Shown: positions 52,339 to 61,137, counted from the stretch's first letter. The stretch is 64,000 bases of DNA from an uncultured Mycoplasmatota bacterium (GCA_900551525.1 URWD01000002.1:7676-71675); one strand, 5' to 3'. Program-made: numbers and translations. The notes: generated from the letters alone by a model not told the origin.

Positions 52339-53810
52339 AAGAAAAAATTATATCATCAATAGCAAAGCGCGGGGATGGTGAAATCTACTTAGGAGTAGTT
52401 GGCGCTGTTCGTACAGGTAAATCAACATTCATTAAACGATTCATAGAAAATCTAGTTGTACCTAATATAACAGATGAATATGAAAAGAAAAGATGTTTAG
52501 ATGAAATACCTCAAAGTGCGCAAGGTAAAACCATAATGACTACAGAACCTAAATTTGTACCAAGTAATGGTGCAACAATCAAAGTCGGCGAATTCGAAAC
52601 AAGCATCAAGTTAGTTGATTGTGTAGGTTATGTCATTCCTGAAGCTAATGGTTTTGTTGATGAAGAAGGAAATCCAAGGATGGTAAAAAGTCCATGGTTC
52701 GAGGATGCGATTCCCTTTGTTGAAGCGGCTGAAATAGGAACAGAGAAGGTTATCAAAGATCATGCAACAATAGGGATTGTTGTCACAACAGATGGTTCAT
52801 TCGGTGAAATCAAAAGGGAATCTTATCTCGATGCAGAAGAAAAAGTTGTAAGTGAATTAAAAACTATTGGAAAACCATTCATAGTTATTCTAAATAGTAT
52901 TCACCCAACTAATACTGAAACACAAGAACTAGCAAGAAACTTAAGTGATGCTTATGATGTGCCAGTAATGCCAATAAGTGCAGAGTTAATGAATGAAAAA
53001 GAGATAATGGAAATACTTAAAACAGCACTTTATGAATTCCCAGTTTTAGATATCAAAGTTAAAGTGCCAGAGTGGGTAAACGTATTACCAAATAATAATG
53101 AAATTAAAATGCATTATTTAGAAAAAATTAAAGAAAGTGTAATCAGTGTTGAAAAAGTTAAAGATGTTGACTATATATTGGAACATTTCAGCGATTCAGA
53201 ATATATTTCAAACTCCTTTATATCTGAATTAGATGCATCTACGGGAACTGTTACAATAACTTTAGAAAGTTCAAATGAACTTTACACACAAACACTTAAA
53301 TCTTTAATGGGCGATATGGTAACTACTAAAGCAGGACTTTTAAAAATATTTGCTAATTATAAGGAAGATAAAGAAGAAATGGATTCTTTAAGAGGTGCTA
53401 TAAAAATGGCCAAAAGTACTGGTTATGGAATAGTATATCCTGGATTAAAAGAATTAAAACTTCAAACTCCTGAACTTGTTAAACAAGGTAGCAGATATGG
53501 GGTAAAACTTAAAGCTGTTGCATCAAGCATTCACATGTTAAAAGTAGATGTTGAATCGACTTTTGAACCTATAATAGGTAGTGAATTGCAATCTAAAGAA
53601 TTAATTGATAGATTAATGAAAGATTATGAAAACGATGCATCAAGTATTTGGAAAAGTGAAATATTTGGTAGAAGTCTTGAAGCAATTGTACAAGAGGGTA
53701 TTCAAGCAAAACTTAGCATGATGCCAGATAATACAAGATATAAACTTAAAGACACAGTTTCTAAAATAGTAAATAAAGGTTCAAATACTTTAATTGCAAT
53801 AGTAATTTAG
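52332..53810 (+). CDS. spoIVA: Stage IV sporulation protein A, spore coat basement-layer ATPase
   Basis: 492 residues from ATG 52332, the same length as B. subtilis SpoIVA. The N-terminus (MEKEKIISSIAKRGDGEIYLGVVGAVRTGKSTFIKRF, Walker A GAVRTGKS at about 24-31) and the following blocks (PQSAQGKTIMTTEPKFVP, VDCVGYVIPEANG, TTDGSFGEI, ILNSIHP) are diagnostic. SpoIVA hydrolyses ATP and polymerises on the forespore surface to found the coat. The frame extends to ATG 52314 without a ribosome-binding site, so 52332 is preferred. The presence of an intact gene implies sporulation ability. It stands alone, with a secreted unknown upstream. Confidence 0.96.
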   Translation: MEKEKIISSIAKRGDGEIYLGVVGAVRTGKSTFIKRFIENLVVPNITDEYEKKRCLDEIPQSAQGKTIMTTEPKFVPSNGATIKVGEFETSIKLVDCVGYVIPEANGFVDEEGNPRMVKSPWFEDAIPFVEAAEIGTEKVIKDHATIGIVVTTDGSFGEIKRESYLDAEEKVVSELKTIGKPFIVILNSIHPTNTETQELARNLSDAYDVPVMPISAELMNEKEIMEILKTALYEFPVLDIKVKVPEWVNVLPNNNEIKMHYLEKIKESVISVEKVKDVDYILEHFSDSEYISNSFISELDASTGTVTITLESSNELYTQTLKSLMGDMVTTKAGLLKIFANYKEDKEEMDSLRGAIKMAKSTGYGIVYPGLKELKLQTPELVKQGSRYGVKLKAVASSIHMLKVDVESTFEPIIGSELQSKELIDRLMKDYENDASSIWKSEIFGRSLEAIVQEGIQAKLSMMPDNTRYKLKDTVSKIVNKGSNTLIAIVI

Positions 53811-53824
53811 CTATTGCTTTTTTT
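53796..53824 (+). terminator. Terminator of spoIVA
   Basis: GCAATAG/CTATTGC (53796-53802, 53811-53817) and seven Ts; overlaps the stop codon. Confidence 0.85.
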
Positions 53825-53834
53825 GTTAATTGAT

Positions 53835-53859
53835 AGGCACTTTTTATAAAAATGTGCCT
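53835..53859. other. Short hairpin between spoIVA and tRNA-Lys
   Basis: AGGCAC/GTGCCT (53835-53840, 53854-53859) with an AT-rich inner stem. It could be an extra terminator, though no clean T run follows on either strand. Confidence 0.45.
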
Positions 53860-53873
53860 TAATTTTAAGTAAT

Positions 53874-53905
53874 AAAAAAATCTAGGAGAATAATTTCTTC
53901 TAGAT
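53874..53905 (-). terminator. Terminator of the tRNA-Lys gene
   Basis: Minus strand: 11-bp stem (53895-53905 with 53880-53890, one G-T pair), loop ATTA, T run from the As at 53874-53879. Confidence 0.85.
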
Positions 53906-53921
53906 TTTATAAGACTTTCAA

Positions 53922-53997
53922 TGGTGGGCTGTTAGGGATTCGAACCCTAGACCCATTGATTAAGAGTCAATTGCTCTACCAACTGAGCTAACAGCCC
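53922..53997 (-). tRNA. tRNA-Lys, anticodon CUU
   Basis: 76 nt on the minus strand including an encoded CCA. Acceptor stem GGGCTGT/ACAGCCC, D-arm TAGCTCAGTTGGTAGAGC, anticodon loop CTCTTAA (anticodon CTT) on a stem ATTGA/TCAAT, and T-arm with GGTTCGAATCC all fold correctly. It reads AAG codons. In this AT-rich genome AAA dominates, so a separate tRNA-Lys(UUU) must exist elsewhere. It has its own promoter and terminator and is not in a tRNA cluster. Confidence 0.97.
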
Positions 53998-54037
53998 ATT
54001 GTTAACATTTATTGTTTTAATTTCCAACAACAAATAG

Positions 54038-54066
54038 ATTATATCAAAAAGTTATTCATAATGCAA
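54038..54066 (-). promoter_or_regulatory. SigA-type promoter of tRNA-Lys
   Basis: Minus strand: TTGCAT (54061-54066), 17-bp spacer, perfect TATAAT (54038-54043) with a TG extension. The remaining intergenic sequence on both sides holds nothing else I recognise. Confidence 0.8.
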
Positions 54067-54138
54067 GGTATTTGCATAAAATAATTGTTAATTTTTAGAA
54101 TAAATGTTATACTTAAATAAAGAATAGGAATGGTTGTT

Positions 54139-55866
54139 ATGTTTGGTAAGATAAAAAGAATAAATAATAATGAAGTTACTATTGAAAATACTTCTGGTAA
54201 AGCTATATCTAGTTTAATTGGATGTCATGTTATTTTTTTAGAAGATATCAGAAGAATAGTGGGTGAAGTAACATATATAGATGAAGTAGAAGCCAAAATA
54301 CTTTTAGTTGGTGAAATAATAAATAATGTGTTTAATGCTGGTATAATTAAGAAACCTAGTGGTATAGCCCCAGTTAGAGTTATAAATAAAGATGAACTAG
54401 AACTTATTATCGGAAAAAGTGAAATTCAAAAAGAAAATTTATTACTTGGAACGTCTTCAATATATAAAACATTCAATGTATCAGTACCATTAAATGATAT
54501 ATTTGCCAATCACTTAGCAATCATTGGTAATACTGGTTCAGGTAAATCCTGTGGAGTAGCAAGAATGCTTCAAAATTTATTTTTTATAAACAAACCTATA
54601 AATTCTCACATAGTTTTATTTGATGCTTATGGTGAATACGTTGAAACATTTAAAAATATAAATAATCTAGGATTAAATTTTGCTAGTTTTTCGGGAAATT
54701 CTAAAAATGGCAAAGAATATCAACTTAAATTTCCAGCATGGTTTTTAGACGTTGATGATTTAGCATTATTACTTCGAGTTTCTAGTCCAGATCAATTACC
54801 AGTTTTAAAAAAATCATTAAAATTAGTTAAAATATTTAAAAGTAATACCCCAGAAATTAAAAGATATAAAAACGATATTATAGCTAAATGTTTAATGGAT
54901 ATATTAACAAGTGGAAGATCATCAAGTACTATCAGAGACCAAGTAATTGCAGTTTTAACTCATTATAACACTGAAGATTTAAATCTTGATTCAACCATAC
55001 ATCAACCAGGTTATGACAGAACATTTAGGCAATGTTTGTTAATTGATGATTCTGGAAAAATGAATGCAATTTTCGAAGTCATGAAGTTTTTACAACAATT
55101 TGAAAATATAGATTTAGAAAGCATAGATATTGTAGATGCTATGTGTTATTCTCTTGAAGATTTATATAGTGCTCTAGAGTTTTCTCTTATTAGTGAAGGA
55201 ACCATTAATAATGATATAATTTATAAAGAGATGAATATTTTAAAAACAAGACTTCAAAGTATAATAAATAGTGATACCAAACACATATTTAATGTTGATG
55301 AGTATATTGGAAAAGAAGAATTTGTAAGAGATATGTTTATTAAAAATAATTTAGTAAATATAGATTTAAGTGATATTGATGATGATTTTGCTAAAGTACT
55401 AACTAAAATATATAGTAAGCTTTTATTTAATTATACAACTTCATTAGAAAAAAGAGGTAGTTCGTCATTTAATATTATTTTGGAAGAAGCCCATAGATAT
55501 GTACAAAATGATAATGATATAAATATAATTGGCTATAACATATTTGATAGAATTACTAAAGAAGGAAGAAAATATGGAACACTTCTTACATTTATTACGC
55601 AAAGACCTAGTGAACTTTCTACAACTTCTTTAAGTCAATGTGCAAACTTTATAGTATTCAGAGTATTTCATCCAGCAGACTTAGAGATTGTAAGAACAAT
55701 GAGCACCAATGTATCAATGGCTAATATTGAGCAAATTAAATCGTTATCACCAGGTTCAGCTTTTGCCTTCGGGGTAGGATTTAAAATACCAATTTTAGTT
55801 AATTTTGAACTTCCAAATCCAATTCCGGAAAGTACAAGTGTTAATGTTAAAAATATTTGGTTTTAA
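54139..55866 (+). CDS. HerA-like ATPase (DUF87 / FtsK-HerA superfamily)
   Basis: 575 residues from ATG 54139 (AGGA nine bases upstream; an ATG at 54130 directly abuts that site). N-terminal HAS-barrel-like beta domain (about 1-100), then a RecA-type motor with LAIIGNTGSGKSCGVARML (Walker A about 130-138), VLFDAYGEY, IILEEAHRY (Walker B with Glu) and ITQRPSELSTTSLSQCANFIVFRV (sensor). This is the HerA family of hexameric DNA translocases, which pair with NurA or, in bacterial defence modules, with SIR2 or DUF4297 partners. No nuclease partner is next to it here: the neighbours are tRNA-Lys and ftsY. A housekeeping role is as likely as a defence role. Confidence 0.87.
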   Translation: MFGKIKRINNNEVTIENTSGKAISSLIGCHVIFLEDIRRIVGEVTYIDEVEAKILLVGEIINNVFNAGIIKKPSGIAPVRVINKDELELIIGKSEIQKENLLLGTSSIYKTFNVSVPLNDIFANHLAIIGNTGSGKSCGVARMLQNLFFINKPINSHIVLFDAYGEYVETFKNINNLGLNFASFSGNSKNGKEYQLKFPAWFLDVDDLALLLRVSSPDQLPVLKKSLKLVKIFKSNTPEIKRYKNDIIAKCLMDILTSGRSSSTIRDQVIAVLTHYNTEDLNLDSTIHQPGYDRTFRQCLLIDDSGKMNAIFEVMKFLQQFENIDLESIDIVDAMCYSLEDLYSALEFSLISEGTINNDIIYKEMNILKTRLQSIINSDTKHIFNVDEYIGKEEFVRDMFIKNNLVNIDLSDIDDDFAKVLTKIYSKLLFNYTTSLEKRGSSSFNIILEEAHRYVQNDNDINIIGYNIFDRITKEGRKYGTLLTFITQRPSELSTTSLSQCANFIVFRVFHPADLEIVRTMSTNVSMANIEQIKSLSPGSAFAFGVGFKIPILVNFELPNPIPESTSVNVKNIWF

Positions 55867-55872
55867 TTTAAG

Positions 55873-55904
55873 ACTATTCTAAATTGCATTAGAATAGTTT
55901 TTTT
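55873..55904 (+). terminator. Terminator of the HerA-like gene
   Basis: 10-bp perfect stem (55873-55882, 55889-55898) and T run. The 6-base loop region holds the -35 box of the next promoter. Confidence 0.9.
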
Positions 55905-55912
55905 GCTATAAT
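55884..55912 (+). promoter_or_regulatory. SigA-type promoter of ftsY, overlapping the upstream terminator
   Basis: TTGCAT (55884-55889) in the loop of the terminator, 17-bp spacer formed by the 3' stem arm and T run, perfect TATAAT (55907-55912) with a TG extension. Confidence 0.75.
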
Positions 55913-55932
55913 TAATAAGGAGGGTATTTATA

Positions 55933-56919
55933 ATGGGCTTATTTGATAAATTAAAAAATATAATTAATAAAAAAGAAAATATAGAAGTAAAAGATGAAAA
56001 TGTACAAAAATATGATGAGGGTTTAGAAAAATCAAGAAATGAATTTGTTTCTAAACTTAGTATGCTTGGTATTAAATATACTAAAATAAATGATGAATAT
56101 TTTGATGAACTTGAAAATATTTTGATTATGGCTGATATTGGTATTAATACAGTTATGGATTTTATGGATAGACTTAGAAAAAGAGTAAAGTCTGAAAATA
56201 TAACTGATACTAAATATTTAAATGAAGTTATTGTAGATGAACTTTTTATAATATATGTTAATAATGAATCTATAACTGATAAAATAAATATGGCTGAAGA
56301 TGGACCAACAGTTATACTTATGGTTGGTGTTAATGGAGTAGGTAAAACCACAACAATTGCCAAACTTGCTCATAAATATAAAAATGAAGGCAAAAAGGTA
56401 ATGTTAATAGCAGGTGATACGTTTAGAGCTGGAGCTGTTGAACAATTAAAAATTTGGGCAGATAGAACTAATTCTTTATTTTATGGTAAAGAAAATACTG
56501 ACCCCGCTGGTGTTATTTATGATGGACTTGTAAAAGCAAAAGAAGATGGTGCTGATATAGTTTTAATTGATACTGCAGGTAGACTTCATAATAAAGTTAA
56601 TTTAATGAAAGAACTAGAAAAAATAAATAAAGTTATTGGTAGAATTATTCCTGGGGCACCTCATGAAACATTACTTGTAATTGATGCCACTACTGGTCAA
56701 AATGGTATTATGCAAGCTAAAGCATTTAAAGAAATTACTGATATTACAGGAATAGTTTTAACTAAACTTGATGGAACTGCTAAAGGTGGAATTGTACTTG
56801 CCATAAAGGAAGAAGTAAATATTCCTGTTAAGTTTGTAGGTCTTGGGGAAAAAATGACAGATTTAATTCCATTTGATATAGAAAACTATATATATGGTTT
56901 ATTTAAGGATTTGATGTAA
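55933..56919 (+). CDS. ftsY: Signal recognition particle receptor FtsY
   Basis: 328 residues. Short N-terminal A region, helical N domain, then the SRP GTPase: GVNGVGKTTTIAKLA near 131-143, GDTFRAGAVEQL, IDTAGRLHNKVNLM, TKLDGTAKGG, and GLGEKMTDLIPFD at the end, which closes the FtsY type. It receives ribosome-SRP complexes at the membrane. AAGGAGGG precedes the ATG. One-base overlap with ylxM. Confidence 0.97.
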   Translation: MGLFDKLKNIINKKENIEVKDENVQKYDEGLEKSRNEFVSKLSMLGIKYTKINDEYFDELENILIMADIGINTVMDFMDRLRKRVKSENITDTKYLNEVIVDELFIIYVNNESITDKINMAEDGPTVILMVGVNGVGKTTTIAKLAHKYKNEGKKVMLIAGDTFRAGAVEQLKIWADRTNSLFYGKENTDPAGVIYDGLVKAKEDGADIVLIDTAGRLHNKVNLMKELEKINKVIGRIIPGAPHETLLVIDATTGQNGIMQAKAFKEITDITGIVLTKLDGTAKGGIVLAIKEEVNIPVKFVGLGEKMTDLIPFDIENYIYGLFKDLM

Positions 56920-57218
56920 TGGAAGATTTTGTATATTATGGAGAACTATTTAATATATATGGTTCACTTCTAAATGAATCAAACAGAAAGTTTTATAAAC
57001 TTTATTATGAAGAAAACTTTACATTACAAGAAATAGCAGATTTAGAAAAAGTATCTAAAAGTTATGTAGGTAATATAATAAATAAAACAAGTAAAAAGTT
57101 AAAAGAATATGAAAGTAAGTTACATATTTATGAAAGTAAGAGAAAATTAGAAGAAATATTGTTTTTTGATAATATAAATCAGATAAAAAATAGTATAAAA
57201 GAAGTAATAGAGTTCTAA
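56919..57218 (+). CDS. ylxM: YlxM/UPF0122 family helix-turn-helix protein
   Basis: 99 residues with a sigma-factor-like HTH: LNESNRKFYKLYYEENFTLQEIADLEKVSKSYVGNIINKTSKKLKEYE. YlxM homologues are linked to SRP genes, usually directly upstream of ffh. Here it follows ftsY with a one-base overlap, and ffh is not in the window. It may modulate SRP; the mechanism is unclear. Confidence 0.9.
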   Translation: MEDFVYYGELFNIYGSLLNESNRKFYKLYYEENFTLQEIADLEKVSKSYVGNIINKTSKKLKEYESKLHIYESKRKLEEILFFDNINQIKNSIKEVIEF

Positions 57219-57256
57219 TAAAAAATAATAATCATAATAATTAGTAAGGTGTATAT

Positions 57257-58414
57257 ATGAAAAAAATTTTATTAATTATTATGAGTTTTTTATTTTTAAC
57301 TCTAGGAGTTAAAGCTGAAGAAGATTTTGCTCCGAATGCCAAAAGTGCTATCTTAGTGGATAATCTATCTGGTAAAGTGCTTTACGAAAAAAATGCTGAT
57401 GAAAAGTTAGCTCCAGCATCGATGACAAAACTTGGAAGCATGCTTTTAATTATGGAAGCAATAGATAATGGAAGCTTAAAACTAGAAGATAAAGTAACAA
57501 TAAGTGAAGAAGCAGCAAATATGGGAGGAAGTCAAGTTTTCTTACAAGCTGGAGAAAGTTATACAGTTCATGATTTACTTAAAGGAATAGCTATAGCAAG
57601 TGGTAATGATGCAGTAGTTGCCATGTCAGAAAAAATTGGTGGTTCACAAGCAGCTTTTGTAGAAATGCTTAACAAAAGACTTAAAGAAATTGGAGCAGTA
57701 AATACCAATTTTGTAAATGTTCATGGACTTGATGCAGAAGGACATTATTCAACTGCCAGAGATATGTCAATTATTGCCAGAGAGCTTCTTAAACATCCCA
57801 AAATACTGGAATATACAAGCATATATGAAGAATATTTAGAAAAAAATGATGGTTCAAGAATTTGGCTTGTTAATACTAACCGATTAGTTAGATTTTATGA
57901 AGGAGTAGATGGACTAAAAACTGGATTTACAAAAACTGCAGGTTACTGTTTAACTGCCACAGCTAAAAAAGATAATTTTAGATTAGTATCTGTAGTAATG
58001 GGAGAAGATACAACTGAAAATAGAAGTAGTGATACAGTAAAAATGTTAAATTATGCTTTTAATACTTATAAAATTAATATAATAAAAACTAAAGGCGAAG
58101 TGCTTGGAAAAGTGAGAGTAGAACGAGGAAAACAAGATGTTGCAAACATTGTTTTATCTGAAGATGCAACAGAACTTTTAAAAATTACGGATCCAGCTAC
58201 AAATTATAAATTTAACCTACTGGTTGATAAAATAAAAGCTCCAGTAAAAAAAGGGGATGTCGTAGGTTTAGCACAAATAATAGATGATGCAGGGAATATA
58301 GTTGATGAAGTAGATGTAACTGTGGAAAAAAAAGTTAAAAAAGCAAATATTTTTGATTACATGTTAAGAAATTTAAAAATACTTGGTAAAGGAAAATCTT
58401 TATTAAAGCAATAA
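57257..58414 (+). CDS. dacF: D-alanyl-D-alanine carboxypeptidase (DacF-like)
   Basis: 385 residues: signal peptide to about residue 20, then the S11 peptidase domain with all three canonical motifs: SMTK (S55-K58), SGN (about 115-117) and KTG (about 219; DGLKTGFTKTAGYC). A C-terminal beta domain and amphipathic end (FDYMLRNLKILGKGKSLL) anchor it at the membrane surface. It removes the terminal D-Ala of stem peptides. In spore formers DacF acts in cortex synthesis, but no sporulation promoter is visible here, so the symbol is tentative. AAGGTG precedes the ATG. Confidence 0.9.
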   Translation: MKKILLIIMSFLFLTLGVKAEEDFAPNAKSAILVDNLSGKVLYEKNADEKLAPASMTKLGSMLLIMEAIDNGSLKLEDKVTISEEAANMGGSQVFLQAGESYTVHDLLKGIAIASGNDAVVAMSEKIGGSQAAFVEMLNKRLKEIGAVNTNFVNVHGLDAEGHYSTARDMSIIARELLKHPKILEYTSIYEEYLEKNDGSRIWLVNTNRLVRFYEGVDGLKTGFTKTAGYCLTATAKKDNFRLVSVVMGEDTTENRSSDTVKMLNYAFNTYKINIIKTKGEVLGKVRVERGKQDVANIVLSEDATELLKITDPATNYKFNLLVDKIKAPVKKGDVVGLAQIIDDAGNIVDEVDVTVEKKVKKANIFDYMLRNLKILGKGKSLLKQ

Positions 58415-58437
58415 AAAAAGCCTAAAAGGCTTTTTTT
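58413..58437. terminator. Bidirectional terminator
   Basis: A7GCC-TAAAA-GGCT7: a short GC core with A and T runs on both sides, serving dacF (plus) and the amidoligase-like gene (minus). Confidence 0.85.
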
Positions 58438-59854
58438 AAATTATGTTTTTACGCAACTTTCTTTCACTATTAATACTAATTAACTCATGAGTCAAATCAG
58501 TACTTATACCATCAACAAGTTCCATAATTCTTGTATTACATTCATATCTTTCTCGATATATTTCTTTTTCTTCTTCAGTATCAAATAATAAAGTGATTAA
58601 CAGCTCAAAACGTCTTTCTTCATTAGGTTCTTCACCAATTTTTTTAGCTAATTTAATTTTAAAATTATTATTATCAAAAGTATTTAAATCATGAGATATT
58701 TGGATAAGTTTAGCAAAAAGATTAATATTAGCAAGCAATTCTTTAAAATCAATTTCCCCATTTGCCATTCTAAATTCAATAGTGTTCTTATCAGTATTAT
58801 TTATATTTTGTAAGTTAAGTCCACAATATCTAGTTTTTGTAATTTTCTTTAATGTATTAATGTATTCTGCACATGACTCTGCATTATCTAGTGTACCATT
58901 TGCAATTGACATAATAAACTGATTTTTTATTTTACTTGCATATTTTAAAATACTCAATCTTTTTTGAGAACAAGCTCTATCTGTAATTTTATAAATAATA
59001 TCTTCACAATTAGCAAATAAATATAAAAATATAGCATAATCTTCTTTAGTTTTTAAATAATTTGCTCCGATATGAATATGTCCACCACAAGTATCATCAG
59101 TTGTAAATCCAACACTTTGTAAAACATTACAAAGTGCTTCTAATGTAGTTAAATCTTCTTTATTATAATGTAAAATAGGGGAAACAACTTCAAGTCCATT
59201 TTTAACTGAATTATCCATAGTTACATCAAAGTTTTCAAATAAACTAGGGACATTTTTAAACCTTTGTATATTTTCATTAGTGGTTTCCAGTTCAACCCCA
59301 ATAGTTATATCTGGTGATATATCTAAAGAAAGTCTTTTGCTATCAGGATTTAAATAAGTAATCTTTTTATCAGGATTATTTGTATCTAATAAATATTTCA
59401 CTTGTTTATCTTTTAACATACTTATTAAATGTTGTTCTAAATCAGAATTATTTCCATAATAATAGTGAACATTTTTAACATATTCCATTTTTTGTTCATC
59501 ATCAGGTGCTTCTTTAAAACTCTTGATTATTAAATCTCTATCTTGAGTTGCAACCACAAAAATAGCTTTTAAAGGTATAAAAATAGGTTTCATTTTATTT
59601 AAAAATTCATACCCAATAGTTTTTAATTCATCACTTGTAAATAACTTTTTTATAGCTTTTAAGTCAAATTCATCAAATAAAACAGAATATTTATCAAACA
59701 TTTTATATCTTAAATAATCATTTTTTAGTGCTAAAACAACCATCAAAAACACATCAAGTTTTAAACTCTTTTGTAATTTGAAAAACTCTATTATAGATTC
59801 ATCATCTTTACCATCTAAATAATATTTTAATTCTAATCCACGTATCTCACTCAT
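58436..59854 (-). CDS. Amidoligase-like protein
   Basis: 472 residues from ATG 59854, with GGGGGTT upstream; an in-frame ATG at 59890 lies inside the promoter. A helical N-terminal part (about 1-175) precedes an amidoligase_2-type domain: IGVELETTNEN, GLEVVSPILHY, DDTCGGHIHIGANYL, TRYCGLNLQNI and TIEFRMANG, the order and motifs of the family related to gamma-glutamyl ligases of the COOH-NH2 ligase group. Such enzymes form amide bonds and occur in phage, peptide-modification and wall-related contexts. No companion genes are present, so the substrate cannot be guessed. The N-terminal extension is not recognised. Confidence 0.82.
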   Translation of the reverse strand: MSEIRGLELKYYLDGKDDESIIEFFKLQKSLKLDVFLMVVLALKNDYLRYKMFDKYSVLFDEFDLKAIKKLFTSDELKTIGYEFLNKMKPIFIPLKAIFVVATQDRDLIIKSFKEAPDDEQKMEYVKNVHYYYGNNSDLEQHLISMLKDKQVKYLLDTNNPDKKITYLNPDSKRLSLDISPDITIGVELETTNENIQRFKNVPSLFENFDVTMDNSVKNGLEVVSPILHYNKEDLTTLEALCNVLQSVGFTTDDTCGGHIHIGANYLKTKEDYAIFLYLFANCEDIIYKITDRACSQKRLSILKYASKIKNQFIMSIANGTLDNAESCAEYINTLKKITKTRYCGLNLQNINNTDKNTIEFRMANGEIDFKELLANINLFAKLIQISHDLNTFDNNNFKIKLAKKIGEEPNEERRFELLITLLFDTEEEKEIYRERYECNTRIMELVDGISTDLTHELISINSERKLRKNII

Positions 59855-59878
59855 AATATAACCCCCATATTTAGAATA

Positions 59879-59907
59879 ATTATAGCACATTATGTGGCTT
59901 TTGTCAA
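59879..59907 (-). promoter_or_regulatory. Consensus SigA promoter of the amidoligase-like gene
   Basis: Minus strand: perfect TTGACA (59902-59907), 17-bp spacer, perfect TATAAT (59879-59884) with a TG extension. The spacer contains the palindrome CACATAATGTG, a possible operator. Confidence 0.9.
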
Positions 59908-59918
59908 ATTGCTGTAAA

Positions 59919-59944
59919 TAAAAAGAATAAGTAATAACTTATCC
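59919..59944 (-). terminator. Terminator of trmL
   Basis: Minus strand: GGATAAGT-TATT-ACTTATTC (one G-T pair) followed by TTTTT; overlaps the trmL stop codon. Confidence 0.75.
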
Positions 59945-60457
59945 TTCAAAATCCTCAATTTCAGTTTTTGATTTATGTGGCTCATCAAATAATAAACCAT
60001 TATAATTTCTTTGTCTTAAAGCCTCATAAAGCATAATAGCAACTGTATTAGATAAATTAAGTGCTCTAACATTTGAAGTCATTGGCATTCTCATACATTT
60101 ATCTATATGTGGTTTCAAAATATTCTTAGGTATTCCAGTAGATTCTTTTCCAAAGACAAAATAAATATTTTCATTTAAGTTACTATAATCAAAACTAGAA
60201 TGTGGTTTATGACCATACCTTGTTAAAAAATAAAATGTACCATTTTGATTCTTACTTAAAAAATCTTCCCAATTCTCATATACATACCATTTTAATTTAT
60301 CTATATAATTAACACCACTTCTTTTAAGTGAAGCATCATCTACTTTAAAACCTAAAGGTTTAATTAAATGTAGAGTAGTATTAGTTGCCACACAAGTTCT
60401 CATTATATTACCAGTATTCTGAGGTATTTCTGGTTCGAATAAAACAACGTTTAACAT
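59939..60457 (-). CDS. trmL: tRNA (cytidine(34)-2'-O)-methyltransferase
   Basis: 172 residues, a SPOUT methyltransferase: NVVLFEPEIPQNTGNIMRTCVATNTTLHLIKPLGF, YFVFGKESTGIPKNIL and MRMPMTSNVRALNLSNTVAIMLYEALRQ, where the knot binds S-adenosylmethionine. It methylates the wobble base of tRNA-Leu species. AAGGAGTG precedes the ATG. It lies 24 bases after the thioredoxin-like gene and probably shares its transcript. Confidence 0.95.
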   Translation of the reverse strand: MLNVVLFEPEIPQNTGNIMRTCVATNTTLHLIKPLGFKVDDASLKRSGVNYIDKLKWYVYENWEDFLSKNQNGTFYFLTRYGHKPHSSFDYSNLNENIYFVFGKESTGIPKNILKPHIDKCMRMPMTSNVRALNLSNTVAIMLYEALRQRNYNGLLFDEPHKSKTEIEDFEG

Positions 60458-60481
60458 AATTTCACTCCTTAAAAAAGACCA

Positions 60482-61078
60482 TTATTGGCCTTGGTATTCA
60501 TAAATATCTAAAAGCTTTTGAAAATCTCCAGCATTTATAACATTATTATCATTTCTATGTACTATATTTACAACTTTACCATCTTTATAATAAAGTATAA
60601 CAGGAACTTTAGTAATTTTATCTGTTTCAAAAGCATTATTTAATCTTGTTAAGTAATTATCCTCATTTAACATATCTTTAACATTTATATAATAGAAGGA
60701 ATCACTTAATTTATATTTATCAATAATAGTTTTTAATCCAGTTTCTAACTTATAAGTATCTTTATCACCAGTATAAGTTATTAAAACAAAATATTCATTA
60801 GGTGACTCAGTAAGAATTTGATTAACTTCATCTAAATTCTTAATTTCTAAACTTACAGTTCCAGTACTAACTAAGTAACTTGTACTATATTTTTCAGTTT
60901 CATTAGTTTTATTAACTCTATAAATATAAAATATAACAAGAATTAATAAAAGTACAACTCCTAAAATAATTAAAAAGTTTTTAGAAGTGAAAAAATTTTT
61001 TGCTCCTTTAACTTCTTTAATTTCTGCATCAGTCTTTTTTACAAACTTTGTATTTGTAGTTTTTTTTGTATTTGCCAT
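60482..61078 (-). CDS. Membrane-anchored thioredoxin-fold protein without CxxC
   Basis: 198 residues from ATG 61078 (AAAGG upstream; in-frame ATG at 61087 is too close). A Lys/Thr-rich cytoplasmic N-terminus, one membrane helix (about 32-52), then an extracytoplasmic domain with thioredoxin-like order: YFVLITYTGDKDTYKLETGLKTIIDKY, FYYINVKD, KITKVPVILYYKDGKVV (cis-Pro region). The redox CxxC is replaced by YTGDKD, so it should not catalyse disulfide exchange. It may be a scaffold or chaperone. It lies downstream of ftsK and upstream of trmL. Confidence 0.72.
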   Translation of the reverse strand: MANTKKTTNTKFVKKTDAEIKEVKGAKNFFTSKNFLIILGVVLLLILVIFYIYRVNKTNETEKYSTSYLVSTGTVSLEIKNLDEVNQILTESPNEYFVLITYTGDKDTYKLETGLKTIIDKYKLSDSFYYINVKDMLNEDNYLTRLNNAFETDKITKVPVILYYKDGKVVNIVHRNDNNVINAGDFQKLLDIYEYQGQ

Positions 61079-61137
61079 ACACACCATACCTTTCTTTTAT
61101 AATATAACACATTATTTTATATTTTTAAATAATTTTC

